Positions 14,001 to 15,943 of a stretch of 15,943 nucleotides of DNA are shown in pieces. Within the stretch, counting starts at the first letter, position 1, and every line of letters starts with the position of its first letter. The stretch is from contig DBTW01000055.1 of the NCBI GenBank assembly GCA_002307245.1, positions 1 through 15,943 on the forward strand, read 5' to 3'. Position numbers and translations under genes: made by a program. The DNA comes from Spirochaetaceae bacterium UBA1306. Its GTDB lineage: Bacteria; Spirochaetota; Spirochaetia; Treponematales; Rectinemataceae. The notes under the pieces are model-generated. The model ran no database searches. It saw only the letters and a list, made by a program, of their open reading frames with translations, and was not told the DNA's origin.

Positions 14001-15547
14001 GAGGTATCGGACTCGACGGAGACCGAGACGAAGGCTTCCGTGACCGACCCGAGGCTGTCCGTGGCCTTGAAGGAGAGGAGGTACTTGCCCGCGAGGTCGG
14101 CTTTGAACGAGGCCGCGAGGGTCGCCGCGCCGCTCAAGGAGGCCATGCTGCCGGTGGGCTTGCCCGCGAAGCTCCACTTGTAGCTCAAGGTCGTATCATG
14201 GTCGTCGCTCGCCGTGGCCGTGACGTTGACCGTAGCGTCCACCTTGATCCCGGTCTGGTCGGCTCCGACCGCAACCGTAGGCGGCGCGTTCTTGCCGAGG
14301 GCGACGCCATTCGAGATATCGGTGGCCGAGGCGGTAGCCGCCGCGGCGCCGTTCTTGTCGACCAATTTGATCGCGGCAGTCAAATCCGCGTCGCTCAGGG
14401 CGCGCAAACCTGTGGTCTGAGCCGCGGCGGAGGCTCCTATGGTGACCGACTGCTGGATGGCGCTCTGATCGAGGGAGCTGGCGCCTGCGAGGGTTTGGGT
14501 CGTCGAGGTCGTGATGGCGCCGATGAGGCTGATCGAATCGGAAGCGCTGCTGAGATCGATCGCGCTGTTGGTCAGGGCTCCGGTCGTGGTCCCCGAGGTG
14601 GCTGCCTGGACCATCGAGGCAAGTGTGCTGCCATCGAGGTCTTGGCTTATGGAGACGATGCCTTCCGAGGATCCCGCCGCCACTGCGCCCGCGAGCTTCG
14701 ATATTCCCGCGCTGTCGTCGGCGATCTGGCCGAGGGCGGAGGCGGCCCCTTGCGTGATATTCCCGGTTAAGGTCGCGTAGTCGGCTACCTCGACGCCGCT
14801 CACCGAAACGGTGGTTACCGCGGCTACGGCACCCTTGGTCACCGCCTGTACGGCCGTGGCCAGGGCCTCGGCTTCGCTTAAGCCCGCGACCTTGAGGGAT
14901 GCCACGGCGTTTTGAGTGATCTGCGTCAGGGCCTCGCTGACGAGGGCCTTGTTTACGCCGGCCCCGCCCAGGCTGCCTATCATGTTCCCGACTACGGATG
15001 CGGCCGTAGAGCCCAGGCTGGCCGTCTCGATGCCGGTATCCTTCAAGTTGGTGACGGCCGCCTTCGAGATGCGGGCCAGGAGATCGGCCACCACCTGAGC
15101 GTTTATAGACAGGGCCCGGAAGGAGAGGATCGTCCTGGAGGTGGCCGCGAATTGGCCGTTGATGCTCGTCACGAAGGTCGTGACGATTGTATTGACGCCG
15201 CCGATCCTGAGCGCTTGGGAGAGATTCAGTTCGGCGCTGCCGAGCCCGGCCTCGGCCCCGGCTAGGGCCGCGGGGATGGCGGCCTCGAGCGCGTTCCCGT
15301 CCGCGTTCGCCACCGTGACGGCGCTTTTGGCCGAGGCGACGACTGAGTCGGCCTGGGCTTGGGTGAAGCTCGCTTCGCTGACCAGCTTGGCCGAAAGGCC
15401 GGCGAGCACCGTGTCGATCGCCGTCGTGGAGGCGTCCGGCTTCGATGATTTATGCGATGAGCCGAAGATCTGCGAGCAGCCCGCGAGGCTGAGGACCAAA
15501 GCTCCGATCAGGACGTAGGATAGCCATGCCTTGCTCTTCTTTGCCAT
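11096..15547 (-). CDS. Giant lipoprotein: Ala-rich repeats, PKD-like domain, TPR solenoid
   Basis: This 1483-residue protein begins with a lipoprotein signal peptide (lipobox LAGC, Cys24). Residues about 110-410 are Ala/Ser/Thr/Gly-rich and hold about five degenerate 50-54-residue repeats. Residues about 419-513 look like a PKD/Ig-type sandwich (NAPPTVAVGADQ at 420-431, SYKWSFAGKPTGS at 455-467, AGKYLLSFKATDSLG at 486-500). From about 520 to the end there is a long helical solenoid with TPR-like units, for example AWVYNDMDMSKLAKPKYEAAL and GDCYVGLKNYTTAQSYFNK. Anchored to a membrane, it could be a scaffold for an envelope complex or for glycan or protein binding; no enzymatic motif is seen. 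RBS AAGGAG (15554-15559) lies 6 bases before the ATG. The stop is TAG. The TPR-coding part is visibly less GC-rich than pepF-mtnA. I do not recognise a named family for the whole protein. Confidence 0.85.
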   Translation of the reverse strand: MAKKSKAWLSYVLIGALVLSLAGCSQIFGSSHKSSKPDASTTAIDTVLAGLSAKLVSEASFTQAQADSVVASAKSAVTVANADGNALEAAIPAALAGAEAGLGSAELNLSQALRIGGVNTIVTTFVTSINGQFAATSRTILSFRALSINAQVVADLLARISKAAVTNLKDTGIETASLGSTAASVVGNMIGSLGGAGVNKALVSEALTQITQNAVASLKVAGLSEAEALATAVQAVTKGAVAAVTTVSVSGVEVADYATLTGNITQGAASALGQIADDSAGISKLAGAVAAGSSEGIVSISQDLDGSTLASMVQAATSGTTTGALTNSAIDLSSASDSISLIGAITTSTTQTLAGASSLDQSAIQQSVTIGASAAAQTTGLRALSDADLTAAIKLVDKNGAAAATASATDISNGVALGKNAPPTVAVGADQTGIKVDATVNVTATASDDHDTTLSYKWSFAGKPTGSMASLSGAATLAASFKADLAGKYLLSFKATDSLGSVTEAFVSVSVESDTSSATYQGKTAAQWLSDATTMEDTGEQDQARQDLLAILGHFPESSIFGEVNLRLAWVYNDMDMSKLAKPKYEAALGYTSAAEKIGIWTRLSYANYLTWTISPKELTRAKALLNEIIAAQAGTKWEADALQILAGSIRAGGSDTETDASIAMLNNQVLVHPKLSASTKFWAHQNLGWAYTQKKQWALANAEFTGLAELATATLEADETTTNAKLKFEAARHLWWFLDTADNDSASGYSQSANGLAMMKGKAADTSLDPAFRLILAQMASNLLIWNNGSKPATYNEAIALLSDTLSATATATDANTRTQRLWTYLYLGYAYQQLQDVQSVTTEKQGSIASATTNFQKAQEGWGTWYGEVAAAYAMIEAAGNYHWNYSTSGHNDTALALLSTVIGGYPAELDQAPLPNAYFRQGEIYKDIGNNLKNQSGKDYAASFNRAIASFGQVSRSLYPTVDSTRWYFVQALRQIGDCYVGLKNYTTAQSYFNKDLADASVPSSEKAWAQLSLAECYGQLALQMVQEGKFDASLAYYDSTVAPAFELVQGYGSSINNGRSSCQGYLRQAQVLRDAGRTMHYDMDAEKSIWSQALSLAVPIFQKITPTAYPSLGDSGWEFSEAFRNLADCQLQLGSYADGRASLNQALTLVTNGTISDQSYWDISKDLAMSYRREAENVEQSGDSAARVAAGATKIALEEKAIAQFDILLSEWADKPGTSDQANTLGWGLQDYAWSILDIGYALGWGDDYSAADVTKLDGLTQDMAALWTKATSSPWKDANSGANRACIARTEGQWYREQGNWRNIQDRVSKRPYLDKALSFYESAINNAGAEEDTLADCKQGEVWIYLELARDSSILDTSARIGDFNKAIDLTNALIVDPDVDINYSANAAVNLSQAYRDLHGLNSEDSSQLGGLGILGLNADGNSPDDWKSVVQYYVKAIADHSDNYSQLNYKWEYQEAWRLMHQIDPDNYSETIPGI
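14438..15061 (-). repeat. Coding repeats of about 52 residues in the lipoprotein N-terminal region
   Basis: Degenerate repeat units begin at residues 163 (AAVTNLKDTG), 213 (NAVASLKVAG), 267 (GAASALGQIA), 319 (GTTTGALTNS) and 371 (GASAAAQTTG), that is every 50, 54, 52 and 52 residues. The unit ends are also alike: ALTQITQ, LTGNITQ, MVQAATS, IQQSVTI. An earlier, weaker unit may begin near 109. Similarity is at the protein level only. Confidence 0.55.
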
Positions 15548-15580
15548 TCGATGCTCCTTTTCGAATAATTTGGGGAATTG

Positions 15581-15601
15581 AAAAAAATCGCGATGCTCGC
15601 G
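15581..15601 (-). promoter_or_regulatory. Terminator-like hairpin in the lipoprotein leader
   Basis: On the minus strand CGCGA-GCA-TCGCG (15589-15601) forms a 5-bp stem, followed by A and seven Ts (15581-15587). It sits between the candidate promoter and the RBS of the large lipoprotein gene, so it could attenuate transcription. The stem is short, and the effect is unproven. Confidence 0.35.
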
Positions 15602-15631
15602 CCTGGATGAACCGCTTGGGAGCCATCGGAT

Positions 15632-15660
15632 ATTATAATCACTTTTTGTGGATTTATAAG
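15632..15660 (-). promoter_or_regulatory. Promoter of the large lipoprotein gene
   Basis: A perfect -10 box TATAAT (15632-15637) lies in an AT-rich stretch. At 17 bases upstream the -35 position reads CTTATA (15655-15660), only 3 of 6 to consensus, so an activator or the A/T-rich upstream DNA may help. The predicted leader is about 78 bases. It lies immediately downstream of the livF terminator. Confidence 0.5.
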
Positions 15661-15698
15661 TAAATAAAAAATAAAAAAACCGCCCCGGACAGGGGCGG
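15661..15698 (-). terminator. Intrinsic terminator of the livF transcript
   Basis: On the minus strand CCGCCCC (from 15698) pairs with GGGGCGG (to 15680) around a 5-base loop, followed by TTTTTTTATTTTTTATTTA (15661-15679). It begins 32 bases after the livF stop. This is a strong leftward terminator that isolates the transporter operon from the lipoprotein gene. Confidence 0.93.
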
Positions 15699-15730
15699 CG
15701 ATGCTATCGAACAGTAACTTTCGTCCCGGG

Positions 15731-15943
15731 TTAAATGCCCAAATACGCCTTTTTCACGTTCTCGTCGCCGGCGACCTCGGAGGCCTTGCCCGATAGCACG
15801 ATCTGGCCCGTCTGGAGCACGTAGGCGCGGTGCGCGATCGCGAGGGCCATGAGGGCGTTCTGCTCGACGAGGAGGATGGTCGTGCCCCGGGAGTTGAGCT
15901 CCTTGATCACGTCGAAGATCTGGTCGACGAGGACGGGGGCGAG
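15731..15943 (-). CDS. livF: Branched-chain amino-acid ABC transporter ATPase LivF, C-terminal 70 residues
   Basis: Only the 3' end is in the window. The visible residues start LAPVLVDQIFDVIKEL, just after where the Walker B/D-loop region would lie. They include GTTILLVEQNALMALAIAHR (the LivF-type VEQN at the switch position), the strand-turn AYVLQTGQIVLSGKASEV, and the classic LivF ending VKKAYLGI followed by TAA. LivF is one of two cytoplasmic ATPases that drive uptake of Leu/Ile/Val or related substrates, with LivG, LivH, LivM and a binding protein; those genes would be expected beyond the right edge. A strong terminator follows the stop, so livF is probably the last gene of its operon. 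The substrate could also be urea or an aromatic compound, since these transporters share the family. Confidence 0.93.
   Translation of the reverse strand, partial: LAPVLVDQIFDVIKELNSRGTTILLVEQNALMALAIAHRAYVLQTGQIVLSGKASEVAGDENVKKAYLGI

Noticed and set aside
1..15943. CRISPR array, phage, integrase or insertion sequence
   Set aside because: No regularly spaced direct repeats, transposase or integrase motifs, or target-site duplications were seen on either strand.

Overview
The window looks like chromosomal DNA from a GC-rich, Gram-negative-type (diderm) bacterium. Two lipoproteins, two Sec-exported flavoprotein candidates and an outer-membrane beta-barrel all point to an outer membrane. The TGS/P-loop nucleoside kinase, the lipoprotein with Ala/Ser/Thr-rich repeats, a PKD-like domain and TPRs, and the style of the barrel protein suggest a spirochaete. 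That assignment is inference from protein style and is not proven here. TAG is the commonest stop codon in the window, so the genetic code appears standard.

Left part (1-3305), read leftward: a partial tRNA-Thr(CGT) at the edge; a YtfQ/galactofuranose-type sugar-binding lipoprotein with an extra chitobiase-C-like domain; and a nucleoside (uridine-type) kinase. The kinase and a rightward LacI-family regulator diverge from a 135-bp region. That region holds two sigma70-like promoters flanking a CG-centred palindrome, a good candidate LacI-family operator pair. The regulator is followed 5 bp later by an M28-type metallopeptidase.

Middle part (5234-10392), read rightward: a region with two large hairpins that may be a dispersed repeat, then a good promoter and a three-gene operon pepF-mtnA-mtnP (oligoendopeptidase F, methylthioribose-1-phosphate isomerase, methylthioadenosine phosphorylase). 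A second promoter precedes two adjacent exported FMN_bind-domain proteins. The second has an intact flavinylation motif (DARSGAT) and the first has a Ser in place of the acceptor Thr. A strong intrinsic terminator closes this block.

Right part (10393-15943), read leftward: an outer-membrane barrel gene split by an in-frame amber codon just after its signal peptide; a 1483-residue lipoprotein (about five 50-54 residue repeats, a PKD-like domain, then a roughly 950-residue TPR solenoid); a strong terminator; and the 3' end of livF, the second ATPase of a branched-chain amino-acid ABC transporter.

Functionally the window mixes central housekeeping (nucleoside, peptide and methylthioadenosine salvage) with envelope proteins of unknown role. 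The least explained items are the repeat/PKD/TPR lipoprotein, the paired flavoproteins with a hairpin-U tract between them, and the sugar-binding fusion protein without a visible permease. No gene-free stretch exceeds 300 bases.
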